A stretch of DNA of 64,000 nt from Datnioides undecimradiatus (Eukaryota; Chordata; Actinopteri; Lobotiformes; Datnioididae): positions 4,504,707-4,568,706 of the forward strand of contig WARS01000034.1 of the NCBI GenBank assembly GCA_008933995.1, given 5' to 3'. How positions within the stretch are numbered: the first letter of the stretch is position 1; each line of letters begins with the position of its first letter. Positions 19,048 to 30,500 of this stretch are shown here, in pieces. A model generated the notes under the pieces. That model saw only the letters and a list, made by a program, of their open reading frames with translations. It did no database searches and was not told the origin of the DNA. A program made the position numbers and the translations under genes.

Positions 19048-21485
19048 AAGGCACAACAAATGATGCCTATGTGAAGCACAACAGCAGTAATGGTACACAA
19101 CGGATATGCAGCTGGATAATGTGTGCTCTGACACATCACCGTGAGCAAATAATTACTCCCAGACTTTGAACGAGGTAGGGGACCAACACAGTCAATTATA
19201 AGATGCTCCAACAGCTGGGCAATTGCTGGAATAGGAAACAGAAGAGCTGGTTTGATGGTCTGATTGGGCTTCCCTGTCATCTGACAAGTGCGACTTGTCT
19301 CGACACGTCCCTCTTCATCCGAGGCCAAAAAAAAAAATATTTGAGAAGATAGTTGTATGTCTTATGGACCCCTAAATGCCCTGATTGATCATGTGAAGTC
19401 CATCAGCACTTCTTCCCAAAATTTAAATAGAACCGCAACCTGGAAAACAGGATTCCCCACAAAGTTGTCCCACTGTGGCACCCATTTCCTCACCAGCAAG
19501 TCATCCTGCAACAAATAGCCATTAGCAGCACTCTTCCCATCAACATTTGAAATCACTTTTTCAAACAACCCACTAAGAGTAGCATCAGTCCATTGCTCTA
19601 CTACCAGATTAATGTGGGAAATAGACAAGAGAGTCAGGAACGGTCACAAAGAAAGTCCCACTGTCCTTGGTGTTACCTCCACCGTCTTCAGTTTCGGCTT
19701 CTCTATGGCACATTGTCCAGGTAACTGCACAAGTAGTGAAAACATGAGGTAAACTCAGTGCACTCTCATCAGGTACTTCAACAGAGGGGAAAGATGTAAC
19801 TACAGGTGGTGGTGAACCCTCAGCCCACACACGACTACCAGCCAGGTCATTTCCCAGAATGTCGTCAACCCCTTGGATTGGTAAAGCAGGACAGACACCC
19901 ATTTCCACCTCACCCTGAACCAAACCACAGCTTAGTTTGACTTGATACACAGGAACAGGCAAAACATTTAAACCCATTCCCCACATCAAAATGCATTTTC
20001 CAGTGTCTGTTCTCTCAGAAAAAGGAAGTGCAGAACTTACAATGAATGAATTGAAAGCCCCAGTATCTCTCAGAATTTTTACTGGTACCTTAATCCCAGT
20101 CTCTAAAGACACATGCTGAGAAATCAGAATGCTCAAGGTTGACATTCAATCTAGGTTTCAAGTGTTCACCAGGAAAAACACAGGAAGAAACATCTGGAGA
20201 AATGGTAGGACTACAATTTCTGACCGGAGCACAAAATGCAATTGGCTTGACCTGTGTATCCTTCAATCCACTGTTAGCATCAGACTTAAGAGGACATTCA
20301 GCTTTTCAGTGTCCCCTCCCTTTACAGTAGTTACACTCTTTGTTTGGATCGAACTGCAAACGGCGGTGTGAGGTCTTGTCTGGCTTACTGTGGCAAGGAC
20401 TTGCTCCTTCCTTCCATTTAACTGTTGTGTGAGACTTAATGCAATCAGCTCGGTACCCAGCAGCCTCTTGAGCATGAAGCCCACGATCAAACCTGTGTGT
20501 TAGCACATATTCATCAGCTAGTTTAGCAGCCTCTGCAGCAGTTTTCACTGCATGTTCACCAATATATACAGCAATTTGGCTGGGAACTGAATTTTTGAAC
20601 TGCTCCAAGACTACCAAGTCACACAAAGCTTCCTAAGTATGAACCCCCAGTGAAGTACACCACCGATTAAAATGAGTGGTTAACTCCTTGGCAAACTCCA
20701 TGTGTGTCTGCCTACCAGCCTTCTCCCAGGACCTAAACATCTGCCGGTATGCCTCTGGCACCAACTCATAAGCCCTCAGTACTGCAGCCTTAACTGTTGA
20801 ATATACTTTACTTTCAGTCACTGTCAGAGCAGAGTGGGCTTCTTTAGCTTTACCTGTCAAAATGCATTGCAAAAGTAAGGTGCAATCCGAATCTGTCCAC
20901 TCTCTGCTCTCAGCTACCCGTTCAGTGAGAAAAACGTATCTGGGTCACACTCACAAAACTGAGGAACCAATGAGAGATTACTGGCCACATCAAAAGATCC
21001 TGAAGTAGATCTTATACTTCCGGAAACACTTGAACTTAGCCTTCTCTCTTCCATCTCAAGTCTTTTAATCTCGGCTTCCCTCTTTAACTTCTCAATGGCC
21101 AATCTTTCCCTTTTTGTGTGCAATAAAAGCAATTCTTTTCTCTGTTCAAAAGGTTAAACCCGCCTCCGTTGGATCAGCTGCATCAAAAATTTCTAACCCT
21201 GGACCAACCACACGCATCTTAGGTCTGACCACACCTTGTTCAAACAAATTGGCTCTAATGATAGCTTTAATGTTCTCCTTCATCCTTTTACCACCCACTT
21301 CCAAGCTGAAATGTTCTGCCACCTTAATCAACTGCTCCCTTGAAACACAGTCCAATAACTCCTCAGAAGGAGACCTCAAAAAGCCATGGTTCATGAAACA
21401 GTCCAATTTACAACAGAACCTGGATACAACCCTGCAGCACCTGAACCCATATAGCCCCAGCGCAAAATCCACCAGGTCACCATAA
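19048..21485 (-). mobile_element. Ty3/gypsy relic: gag, protease and 5' part of integrase
   Basis: A second gypsy-type element on the minus strand. The gag start (about 21146-21472) has a KEN-rich N-terminal stretch. A capsid-like part is at 20633-20872 (AYRQMFRSWEKA). A CCHC-type knuckle begins CNYCKGRGH at about 20306. A protease-like site, ILRDTGAFNSF, is at about 20060. An integrase start reads LLVRKWVPQWDNFVGNPV, then CQMTGKPNQTIKPA and IDCVGPLPRSKSGSNYLL. It stops within the integrase core at the junction with the unclassified block. RT is not visible between protease and integrase. Several frameshifts are present. Confidence 0.75.
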
Positions 21486-21965
21486 CCTGTCCCTCTAACT
21501 GCCGGTCCAAAGTCTAACTAAGCTCCTCCCTAGTCTTCAGGTGTTACCTGTGGTGGGTAATTAAGCACTGTAGCCCATCAACTCGGTAAGGCAACCACAA
21601 AATGGTGACCCCCCTGCAGCTGCGCCCCCGAGACAACTGCTCCAGCCACGTTCTCACCACTGTAACACCCCCCCACCAACTCCAAAGGGAAGACGCTCTT
21701 TAGCCTACTAGGGACAACACTTTACAAAAGGCTGACAGAGCCCAGAGCCCCAAAGACACCAAAATAACACCGCCTAGCAATCCAGGACAAATCATCCACC
21801 TCTCAAAAAGAGCTGCTCAACACAGCGCACAACAACAAAACAACCAGCTTGCCACCCCCCAACCAACCAGATGGTGCACTCAGCAATACAAGTGAGGCAC
21901 AATCAGTTTCTACTCATCCTGTAACATAATCACCTGTGCTCCACAAGGCCAAACCACATGACCAA

Positions 21966-21983
21966 ATCCTGGACGAGCCCCCA
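21966..21983 (-). other. Retroelement primer-binding site (tRNA-Pro type)
   Basis: The minus strand reads TGGGGGCTCGTCCAGGAT. This differs at one position from the proline-tRNA primer site familiar from many retroelements. It lies two bases after an LTR-like end (CTGTAACA) and upstream of the gag relic, as expected for a 5' end. Confidence 0.75.
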
Positions 21984-21985
21984 CT

Positions 21986-22277
21986 TGTTACAGCCTGGCT
22001 CAACAACTGTAACAAAATGGGGGAGACGAGCTGTAGCAACCAAAAGAATAATTTATTTATTTCAACAAAAATACAACAGCCAAAACCAACCAGAACACAT
22101 GAGAAATGTCAGCCGTCCCATGTTGGGCTGGGAGATAAAATCTCCCCCCGGAGAAAGAGAAAGAGAGAGCCAATGGATAAACAAGGTATATATCCAGGGA
22201 GCACACCAGGACCAAGTGTAGCTCATACCCCAGACGATCCCTCCATTCAGCAACGGCAGAGGAACCTTATGAGATAT
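21986..22277 (-). repeat. 5' LTR of the second gypsy relic (outer border uncertain)
   Basis: The stretch between the primer site and the HECW2 exon has a TATATACC box (about 22190), a pyrimidine-rich part and AATAAATAAA (about 22050). It ends GCTGTAACA. I could not fix the outer end: either the LTR reaches the exon at 22278, or a short unrelated piece lies between. Confidence 0.5.
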
Positions 22278-22400
22278 GAGTCTCTGCACGGGGATGATCA
22301 GCTGACCCAGAAACCGCTTGATGATTGGTCGGCTCTTAGCAAATTTATCCTTCACCTCGATCTCCAGCACGTCCGTCATCAGAGCCACAAAGGTGTATTT
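22278..22400 (-). pseudogene. HECW2 relic: middle C2-domain exon, 3' end replaced
   Basis: After a CTGTAG acceptor, 41 codons are open and well conserved: [20 protein letters not shown] then [20 protein letters not shown] and L. The family continues with LLERxAIG and a donor. Here the match stops abruptly, with unrelated sequence leading into the LTR. The exon end and its donor site are therefore lost. Confidence 0.85.
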
Positions 22401-22911
22401 CTACAGAGAGACCGACCATGAAAAGTACAGTTTTACATTCACTGTCTGGTGTATTGACAGCACGTATTTAGAAATACATTTGTTGTAAATGTCATTAAAT
22501 TAAATTCTATGCTTTTTGTTAGTTTAACTTCTGCGTTTGTTAGACTTTGGTCATTCATGTGGAAGTCATGTGACCCCCACCGTATTAATTCATTTCTGTT
22601 TTTGTATCTTTAAAGTCCCTGAGGTCAAATGTCACACCTGTTATCAGTTTGCACAGGTTTTTGTAGAACGATAATACACAGAGTGTCTAAAATGCATGAG
22701 CACGCTGATCACAAGCAGCAGATATAACATTACACAGAACATTCACACTGCATGTGTTAACAGGAAGTTCAAAGATAAGATATTGCAGTGGATCTTGTCT
22801 TTCTGCTGTGAAACATACAGTAAGCAGTGTGTGAGAAAGTGATGCTATGCCATTATTTTTAATCAATGCTGCAGCTATAGTGTGTGCAAGTATGTGTGTG
22901 TTTGTGCTGAC

Positions 22912-23238
22912 TTCTCCATGCCACACGGGGTTGGTGGTGTTGGCTATGATTGAGGAGCGTCTCTCCTGGCCGTGGTGGGTGAACTTTGGGAGGCCGCTCC
23001 TCTTCCCGGGCTGGACGGACATCTTCAGGTAGGGGTCGGGGCTGAAGAACATGCCCTTCTTCAGCCCCGCCCCTCTAATGTCTGGGGAAGAAAAACGGTT
23101 TTCAGCACGTGTGTTTATTTTACTTTTACTAGACCACAATTACACACTAGTTCTACTCCTCTCACCTGATAGGGTAAAGCTGACTAGTTTCCGACAATGC
23201 TCGGTCCGTGATGGGTCCTCCACTTCTACGAGGGTTTG
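22912..23238 (-). pseudogene. HECW2 relic: first two C2-domain exons
   Basis: Exon 23166-23238 reads QTLVEVEDPSRTEHCRKLVS then FTLS. Exon 22912-23081 reads [40 protein letters not shown] and [17 protein letters not shown], with a GTCAGC donor. The G|AC splice phase between them is kept. Both are open and are the best-preserved part of the relic. No earlier HECW2 exon was recognised further right. Confidence 0.9.
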
Positions 23239-23514
23239 CTGAAGAGTTAAAAGGAGGAATCGTCACATGGTGAGAAACCTGATTCAAGCGGATTGCTTTA
23301 AATTTTCCTGACTCAACTGGAGCAAACGTCTCCTCGCCTCAGCTGCTGCTGCAGAGAGCTCAGTGACGTCCACCTCTAGTTCACTCACCTTCCCGAGCTG
23401 ACTCTGACTGCATCTCAGTTTGTTTCCAGCTCTCAGTTGAGTCAAGCACAAAATATGTTGGCCTATAAGTTCTGGGTGTCACAGGAGCATCTGACCCACC
23501 TTCAATGAGTTGTG

Positions 23515-23935
23515 AGATAATGCTTTTGTCACAGCTTGGTCACGAGGAAGAGAGCAGGACCCAAATGCAGGCAGGGACAAGGGGCAAAAAATATTTTAAC
23601 AGTTTATTTAAGGACTTATGCTTACGGGTGGTCAAGGCAGGCAGGGTCGAAATCCAGGTAATCAGTCCGAACATGACGTGGTACATAAAAAACCAAAACC
23701 CAAAATCACAATGGGCACAAGGAAAGCACATGGACACAAGGTAGGAACATAAACGCTAACACAGCAAATGAACAGAACAAAGGAAATGGAAAAACTCAAA
23801 TAGACAAGGGGAGGGCAGGAAAACAAGACACAGGTGAGACCAATCAACTAATCAAGAACAGGAAACAAGTAAACGGAAACACACACGGGAAACACTTTTC
23901 AAAATAAAACAGAAATAACAAAACAAGAAGAGTTC
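23515..23935. repeat. Probable interspersed repeat
   Basis: The stretch starting at the CACAGCTTGGTCACGAGG segment, with AGGACCCAAATGCAGG and a long A-rich CAGG-type tail, resembles a common fish interspersed repeat. I could not find terminal repeats or a coding region, so class and borders are uncertain. Confidence 0.35.
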
Positions 23936-24057
23936 AGTCGTTCAGTCGCTGTGTTAGTGGAGGATCTGCAGCTAACGAGCCAACACAGTCAGACATCAGC
24001 ATGCTAACATAGTCAATGTGTCAATGCTAACATGCTGACACTTAACAGACATATAGC

Positions 24058-24058
<1 letters not shown>

Positions 24059-24100
<42 letters not shown>
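24059..24100. repeat. (AC)n microsatellite
   Basis: A pure dinucleotide run of about 42 nt. Confidence 0.95.
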
Positions 24101-24102
<2 letters not shown>

Positions 24103-24396
24103 GACAGAATTTTTTTCACGCCCCAACTGAATTGAAATACTTTTGAGAACCTGATAATATTTATTTATTTATCTGTACAAACCACTGTATGAGTTGCTGT
24201 CACCAGCATTCTGCATACAATCACCTGATTATTAAAATAGATGAATAAAATGAGCTGAGATAACATCTGCAACAACTTAAAACAACTTCCAAGTTCAGTT
24301 CATGAACTCAGTTTGTAACATTTAAACAAGACTGCTCAGTCTGTGTGATTCTCAAAACAGAGAAAAAAGTGCAATGATTCCCTGGGATGTGCATTT

Positions 24397-24880
24397 TTAG
24401 AAACTCTCCCCTGAAATGTCAAATACACGTCTCCCGACCGTGTCACTGGGGAGAGGGACAGTATTCAGTGTCTTAGCACTTTTCTCACCTAGCATGATTG
24501 TGACCGTGTCCAATGCTGCCGTAGTATTAGCTCCTCTGCTATCGTGTGAGGTTTTTTTTGCAGCTTGCGATGTGGTGGCCAACTGTGTACGAGGCTAACA
24601 GTGCTTTTCTATTTACTGCGCTCACACAATGACCGGCCTGTTGGGGACAGCTTTCGATGAAAGAAGTCCGGGAGCTTATTGACATAACTGGGGTGTGAAG
24701 TCTCCAGGTGCCGTCTTCATTTGTTTGGTGTCATGCTGTCCGCTGCCAGTTTTTAGGCATAAAACACACACAGGTCTTTCGTCATTCACGACCGTAAACC
24801 CAAGGGCTATGTAGGCTTCGTATTTCCTGGTCTTATTAGGTTTATGCCTGTTACCGCCACTTCTCTTGCTCTGTACGCCG
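24397..24880 (-). pseudogene. hAT-type transposase relic with BED zinc finger
   Basis: The minus strand reads RKYEAYIALGFTVVNDERPV then CVLCLKT. After a one-base slip it reads ADSMTPNK, a stop, RRHLETSHPSYVNKLPDFFH and RKLS. The CVLC and HLETSH residues form a BED-type C2H2 finger as in ZBED5-like proteins. About 100 codons on, IMLGEKSAKTLNTVPLPSDT then VGRRV matches the next conserved block of that transposase family. Stops and frameshifts make it a relic, and the catalytic and dimerisation parts are absent. Confidence 0.7.
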
Positions 24881-25010
24881 GTGTGTACTTCTTCTACTGG
24901 GTGGAACAGACAGCCTGTTGATTAGTTTGAGCACTGCTGCCACCTGGTGACTGGAGGCTTGTTTATCGTTCAAGCATGAATAAAGACCCTAATACTGAAA
25001 GGTAGTAGCC

Positions 25011-25016
<6 letters not shown>

Positions 25017-25060
<44 letters not shown>

Positions 25061-25082
25061 TCATACACATATATATATATAT
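25017..25082. repeat. (AC)n followed by (AT)n microsatellites
   Basis: About 40 nt of AC followed by a short AT run, just left of an L2-tail fragment. Confidence 0.9.
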
Positions 25083-25088
25083 GGTCGT

Positions 25089-25135
25089 ACAGAGTTAATG
25101 GTTAATCTGTGATGGTTAAAATGAGTTTATTAGTC
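25089..25135 (-). repeat. Fragment of an L2 3' region
   Basis: About 38 nt (around AATGGTTAATCTGTGATGGT) are identical to a segment of the nested L2 at about 5287-5325. This is a second, very short copy of the same family. Confidence 0.6.
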
Positions 25136-25219
25136 ATGAGTTTATTAGTCATCAGGCTATAACACTTACTAATTTTGGTCCTGAAGCCAGTCATTTGATC
25201 GAGTTTGGGCTGCCGACAC

Positions 25220-25864
25220 TAGTGGTGTGCAATACTGCAAGATTTCATATCGATCCGATACCAAGTAAATACAGGGCCAGTATTGCCGATACCAATACCG
25301 ATAGCGATACGTTTTAATAATTAAGATGGATGCATCATCAAATGCTAAATCTGAATGAATTTTCATGACCTTTAAGTGTTTTTGTGATTTTTCCTTTGGC
25401 TTATTAATTAGTTAAACCCATAACAGAGTTTGGGCGAAGTTAAGAGGTAAATATAAAATATTTTATTATCATAATAAAAGTTTTTGTTCAGAAACAATAG
25501 AACAGTAACAAAAATTTTCCCCCCAAACACTGTCACGCCTGGATTTTTCTTCTTAACCAAACAAAGTGCACAAAATTATCACTTGAGGACAAATTAAAAC
25601 AAAATATTTTTTCCAGGTAAAGTGATCAGAAACTACAAAACAAAAATTAAATAAAAATTCTCAGTACAACATCAAGACAACAGGAGGAGGAGGCACAAAG
25701 TGCGCCTGCTCCGCGCTGTGAGAGGAGCAGCACTTACGCATACACAGACAGCCAGGTCGCCTCTTTGATGAAAGAGTAAAGTATCGATCTCCTTACACTG
25801 GTATCGATCAATATCGGCATTGGTATCAATAATATTGATATTTGGATCGATCTGCCCACCACTA
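25220..25864. mobile_element. Non-autonomous hAT MITE with perfect 8-bp target duplication
   Basis: A 645-bp element has imperfect inverted ends (TAGTGGTGTGCA left; TAGTGGTGGGCA read from the right). It is flanked on both sides by GCCGACAC (25212-25219 and 25865-25872). An 8-bp duplication is the hAT hallmark. Subterminal parts are rich in ATCGATCC / CCGATACC motifs. No ORF of note lies inside, so it depends on a transposase supplied elsewhere. Confidence 0.85.
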
Positions 25865-26587
25865 GCCGACACCTCTTGTTTGTACTTGGACCGGGACTGC
25901 TAGCGCTAACAGCTCTGGCGGTTTCTGTGCTAATTGTATTGCTTTTGTAAGTAGATAAAGAAATGCATTAGAATTGGTTGTTTTTGGATGCATATAGCTG
26001 AAATTCACTGACGATAAACTAGAGTGAGTTACATTTTGGCTGTTGCTCTGACTTGATCTTGTGTGCTGCATTACGACAAGATCAGAACTACATTTAAACC
26101 AGTCCCAGGGTGACATGTTAAAACCCAAAACAGCGTCAGAATGGGTACATGTCCATCAATCTGATGTGACGCTCGCATGCAGTCAAACTTTAAAAGTAAA
26201 GCTCGATAAAAGGTGACTGGCAGCTGCACAGGGTGGCGTCCAGGATGTGGCTGTGTGAACGCAGAAATCTGTCGGTCAAAGCGTTTTATTTATAGCGCTC
26301 GCTCTTTAATATTGAACTGTAATTTGGGGACTGAACTCTCCCTCTGAGCCAAATCCGTCTGTCAACCTGTCTCTTGATGCTGCACGCCTGTCAGTGGGAA
26401 ATGCACCTGAAAGATTAATGTATAGCCTTACTTGCTGAGCCAGTGCACTTCATCGTTTCCCTCTATGGGAATACAGAAAGGGCTGTCAGCATGTATGATG
26501 ACGTGCAGACGGACCACGTGTGGTTAGGGAAGCAGGTAACAGCGGTGTACAAAATAACGTGAGGCGCGGTTTAGAATAGAAAACCCT

Positions 26588-26593
26588 TTTATT
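26588..26593 (-). terminator. Candidate jam2 polyadenylation signal (AATAAA)
   Basis: This is the first AATAAA on the minus strand downstream of the jam2 stop (27567-27565). It would give a 3' UTR of about 1 kb that includes an (AT)n run. Confidence 0.45.
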
Positions 26594-26728
26594 AATGATA
26601 CACCATTCAAATAAAACTCTGAACAATCCATTCACACACGGTCCAAAAACACAGACACTCCGTTTTGACAAACACTGACAAAACAGTGGCACAAAAATAG
26701 AAAGACAGAAAAAAGTAAGGCAAGTTCT

Positions 26729-26785
26729 TTACAAAAAACCGTGACCCATAGATAAATATGACAGACAAATTAAAAAGGCACAAGG

Positions 26786-26816
<31 letters not shown>

Positions 26817-26990
26817 ATATAAAAAGACCATGCAGGCACATTAGGATGGAATGGGGTTGGTCTCAGTAGAATTGGCTGGAGTGGCTTCCTGTTCTCGTAG
26901 TCTGGGTCCATGTTGTTTACTAAGATCGTGAGGATCTCGTGTGGCACCGTGGCCCTTGGGAAGCTGGGGGCCCCAGTGTTACAGAAGATG
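26729..26990 (-). other. Unrecognised open segment in the jam2 3' UTR
   Basis: The minus strand is open through VPHEILTILVNNMDPDYENR, KPLQPILLRPTPFHPNVPAW and SFYI before an (AT)n run and a stop. It reads like a real protein tail, but I recognise no family and see no clear splice acceptor. It may be a repeat-derived or fortuitous ORF, or a last exon of another transcript. Confidence 0.25.
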
Positions 26991-27564
26991 AGATGTTGGC
27001 ATGTGGCAGATGCCGAGGTAAAACTGCATTTATGTCTGCGTCGATTGAAAACAATGCTTTCCGTATGGCTTTAAGGACTCCCCTTGTGATGATTCAACCC
27101 TTCTATAGTAAATCAACCTTAAACGAAGTGGTCAGTCTTTGGTAGAGGAAGACAAAAGGTAGTTGAGATGATTGGCCTGCAGAGGGAGGAAGCAAAGACT
27201 GGAGGCTGCTAGTCATCAGATCATTCAGATCAATTGGAATTTTAACATCTGACCACCAGGGGGGAGCAGAGGGCCATGAGACTGTACTTAATCCCATAAG
27301 AGCGGAAAACGTCAATGACAGAGGCGAACCACACAGCAAAGCAAGAGAGTAAGAAGAAGCCTTGCGAATCTGCTCGTCATAAACCCATCCCCCAAAAAAC
27401 AGGTGGCGGAGGAAGGAGGAGACTGAAAATAACGTGTACTGGAAGATCAAGAGCTCAATCAGAGTCCAGAGAGAAAGAGAAGTGAGAGAATCCAGTGTTG
27501 GCACCTTATCACGAGGGGGGTGGGGTGGGGTGGGGGGGTGCGTTCTCCCAGGAAGGCCAGCTTC

Positions 27565-30500
27565 TCAGAGCATGAATGACTGGGTGTGTTTGAAGTCCTG
27601 GGGCTGCGGGAGAGAGAAGCATTAGAAACGGCGAAAGTGTTTCCCCCGCACTCTGCGCAGAATTATGGCTCTCGGTGACTAGCATTACGGTTTCAATCAA
27701 AAACGCAGCAACCCTCATTAGGTAGAGTGTGAGCGGCCGCTGCTTAAGTCAGCACTTCGGTCATAGTTAGAGAGCCCAACATGAGAGGGTGGGGGAGGAA
27801 AGTGTGGGGGATGCAAAAAAACCCAACAACTTACTTCTTGGGGCGGAGGGATGTAGTTGACATTGGACCTGAAAGAGAAAGACATGGTAAGCGCATCGGA
27901 CAGTTTGACACAGTCACAAGGAAGAGAAGACACTGGAGGCGGACAGCTGTTTCCTGAGTCATATCTTGCCCTGCATAAATAATACACATCATACATGGCA
28001 AACCTCCCGACGGGGAAAAAGGAAAAGTCTGACTCTGAACGCTGACCAAGCGGTTTTGGATTAAGCCGGAGAGGGAAGCGCGGACAACACCTCCCCAGAA
28101 CAGTCTCAACGAGAACTGAACCCTAAACCCATCTCTGAAGTGGAATCCATTGTGAAGCAATAAGCAAACGTAGACATTTGAATGTTATATTCAGTTAAAA
28201 ATGTAATTGTAAAAATTGTTTGGACATTTTTATAAACACGCTTGGGCCGCTGTCCCGTCACGCGACCCACTTACACTCCACTGTGCCTGGCCAAAGAGTA
28301 GACCAGCACATGTACCAAAAAACCCCACAAATTCTCAGTTTTCACTTCCTTTTTTTAAATTTGAAAGCAAACATTTTTCAAGATGTCAAACTTAAAGAAG
28401 CAGCATAAAGGCTGGGAAACCGTGGAAACACTTAATTTGGCTTCATCCAATATAATAGAATAGAATAGAAGTACTTTATTAATCCCCTGAGGGAAATTTG
28501 GCCATTACAGCAGCACAGAATAACATAAAAAAGTACAAAAGATATAAACTGAATATGATAAAAAATAGAATATAGAACTAAAATATTTACAAATTTACAT
28601 AAATAAGTGTAAGAAGAACAGATGTGCAAAGTTGAGCAATGTTTCGGGAGAAACAGTAAACAGATGAGGATGGCCAAAGAGTGGCTCACAGTGGTGAGCT
28701 GTTGTATAGTCTTATTGCAAATGGGAGAAATGACTTATTGAACCGTTGTTTGTGACAGCGGAGCTGAATCAGTCTGTTAGAGAAAGAGCTCCACTGTCTC
28801 TGTATTGTGTCATGGAGGGGGTGGGATGGATTGTCCAGGATGGAGAGCAGTTTGTTCAGTGACCTCCGGTTCCTCACTGACTCAAACGTCTCCAGATCGT
28901 GTCCCACAACCTGTCCAGCCTTGTGGATCAGTTTGTTGATCCTGCTGGCGTCCCTAGCACTGATGCTGCTCCCCCAGCAGACCACAGCAAAGTAGAGTGC
29001 ACTGGCTCCAACATCTTGCTGCAGACATTGAAGGATCTGAGCTTCCTCAGGAAGTAGAGTGTGCTCATCCCCTTCTTGTACACAACATCAGTGCTGGTGC
29101 TCCAGTCCAGCCTGCTGTTCAAGTGAACACCCAGGTACCTGTAGTGCTCCACTACTTCAACATCCTCCCCCCTAATCTTAACGGGCTCAGTTTTGGCCCC
29201 TGTCCTCCTGAAGTCAACCACCAGTTCCTTGGTCTTGGTTACATTCAGGAGAAGATGATTCTGGCTGCAAAGTTGTCCACCACCTGCCTGTACTCCGATT
29301 TCAGCCCACCCCTGATACATCCCACCATGGCAGAGTCGTCAGAGAACTTCTGCAGGTGGCATGACTCAGTGTTATACTGAAAGTCAGAGGTGTACAGGGT
29401 GAACAGGAATGGAGACAGGACAGTCCCCTGAGGAGCCCCTGTGTTACTGACCACCACAAACTGTGGCCTATCTGACAGACAGTCAGCGATCCAGGAGACA
29501 GTGGATGAACTGACACCCATCCCGATCAGCTTCTCACTCAAGCAAAAACGTTGGATGGTATTAAAGGCACTGGAACGCCTCTGGATCCTCCCGGAAGAGC
29601 TGGAGGAAGTGTCTGGAGAGAGGGAAGTCTGGGCATCCCTGCTCAAGCTGCTGCCCCCACGACCCGGCCCCGGATAAGCGGAAGAAGATGGATGGATGGA
29701 TGGATGGATGGCGAAATCAAAGAACATGACCCTCACAGTGCCACCACTACCATCCAGGTCAGAGTGAGCACGCTGCAGCAGATAGGTGACAGCGTCATCC
29801 ACACCAATATGGGGCTGGTAGGCAAACTGGAGCGGGTCTAAAGCCAGTTTCACCAAGGGTCCAAGGTGAGCCACAACCAGTCTCTCCAGTACCTTCATGA
29901 CATGTGAGGTAAGGGCAATTGGTCTAAAGTCATTTAAACCAGATGAGGTGGTCTGCTTAGGAACCGGTACTATGCATGATGTTTTCCACAGCACCGGTAT
30001 TTCCTGCAACAGACTCAGGTTGAAGATATGTTGCAGGGCACCAGACAGCTGAGCAGCACAGGACTTTAGGACCCTGGGGCTGATGCCATCAGGGCCTGCA
30101 GCCTTGCACTGTTGGAGTCTCTCCAGCTGTCTCCTCACCTGGCTCACCATCACCGTCATGTGGGGCAGTGCGGTCGTCTGTGTAGGGGTGGAGGCTGGGG
30201 GGTAAGTATCTGGGGTGCTCAGTAGTGTTGGTGGTGGGGTGATAGAGGGCATGTGTTTGGGTGGTGTCCGAGAGGGTGTGAGGAGGTAGAAAGGTACAAA
30301 TCAGCTTATCATTAAAACTCACTGAACGATCAACACTTTTTGGTTTGATATATCTAAGAACGGAAGTGAAAACAGGACCATTTGCGGTTTCTATGCAGAC
30401 TACCTGATGGGACAGACGCACAAGCATATTTACCAATATGTCAAACTCCTGCTGTGAGTATTCAGACATAGTTAAAGTTCAGGATTTGGTATTCAGTCGT

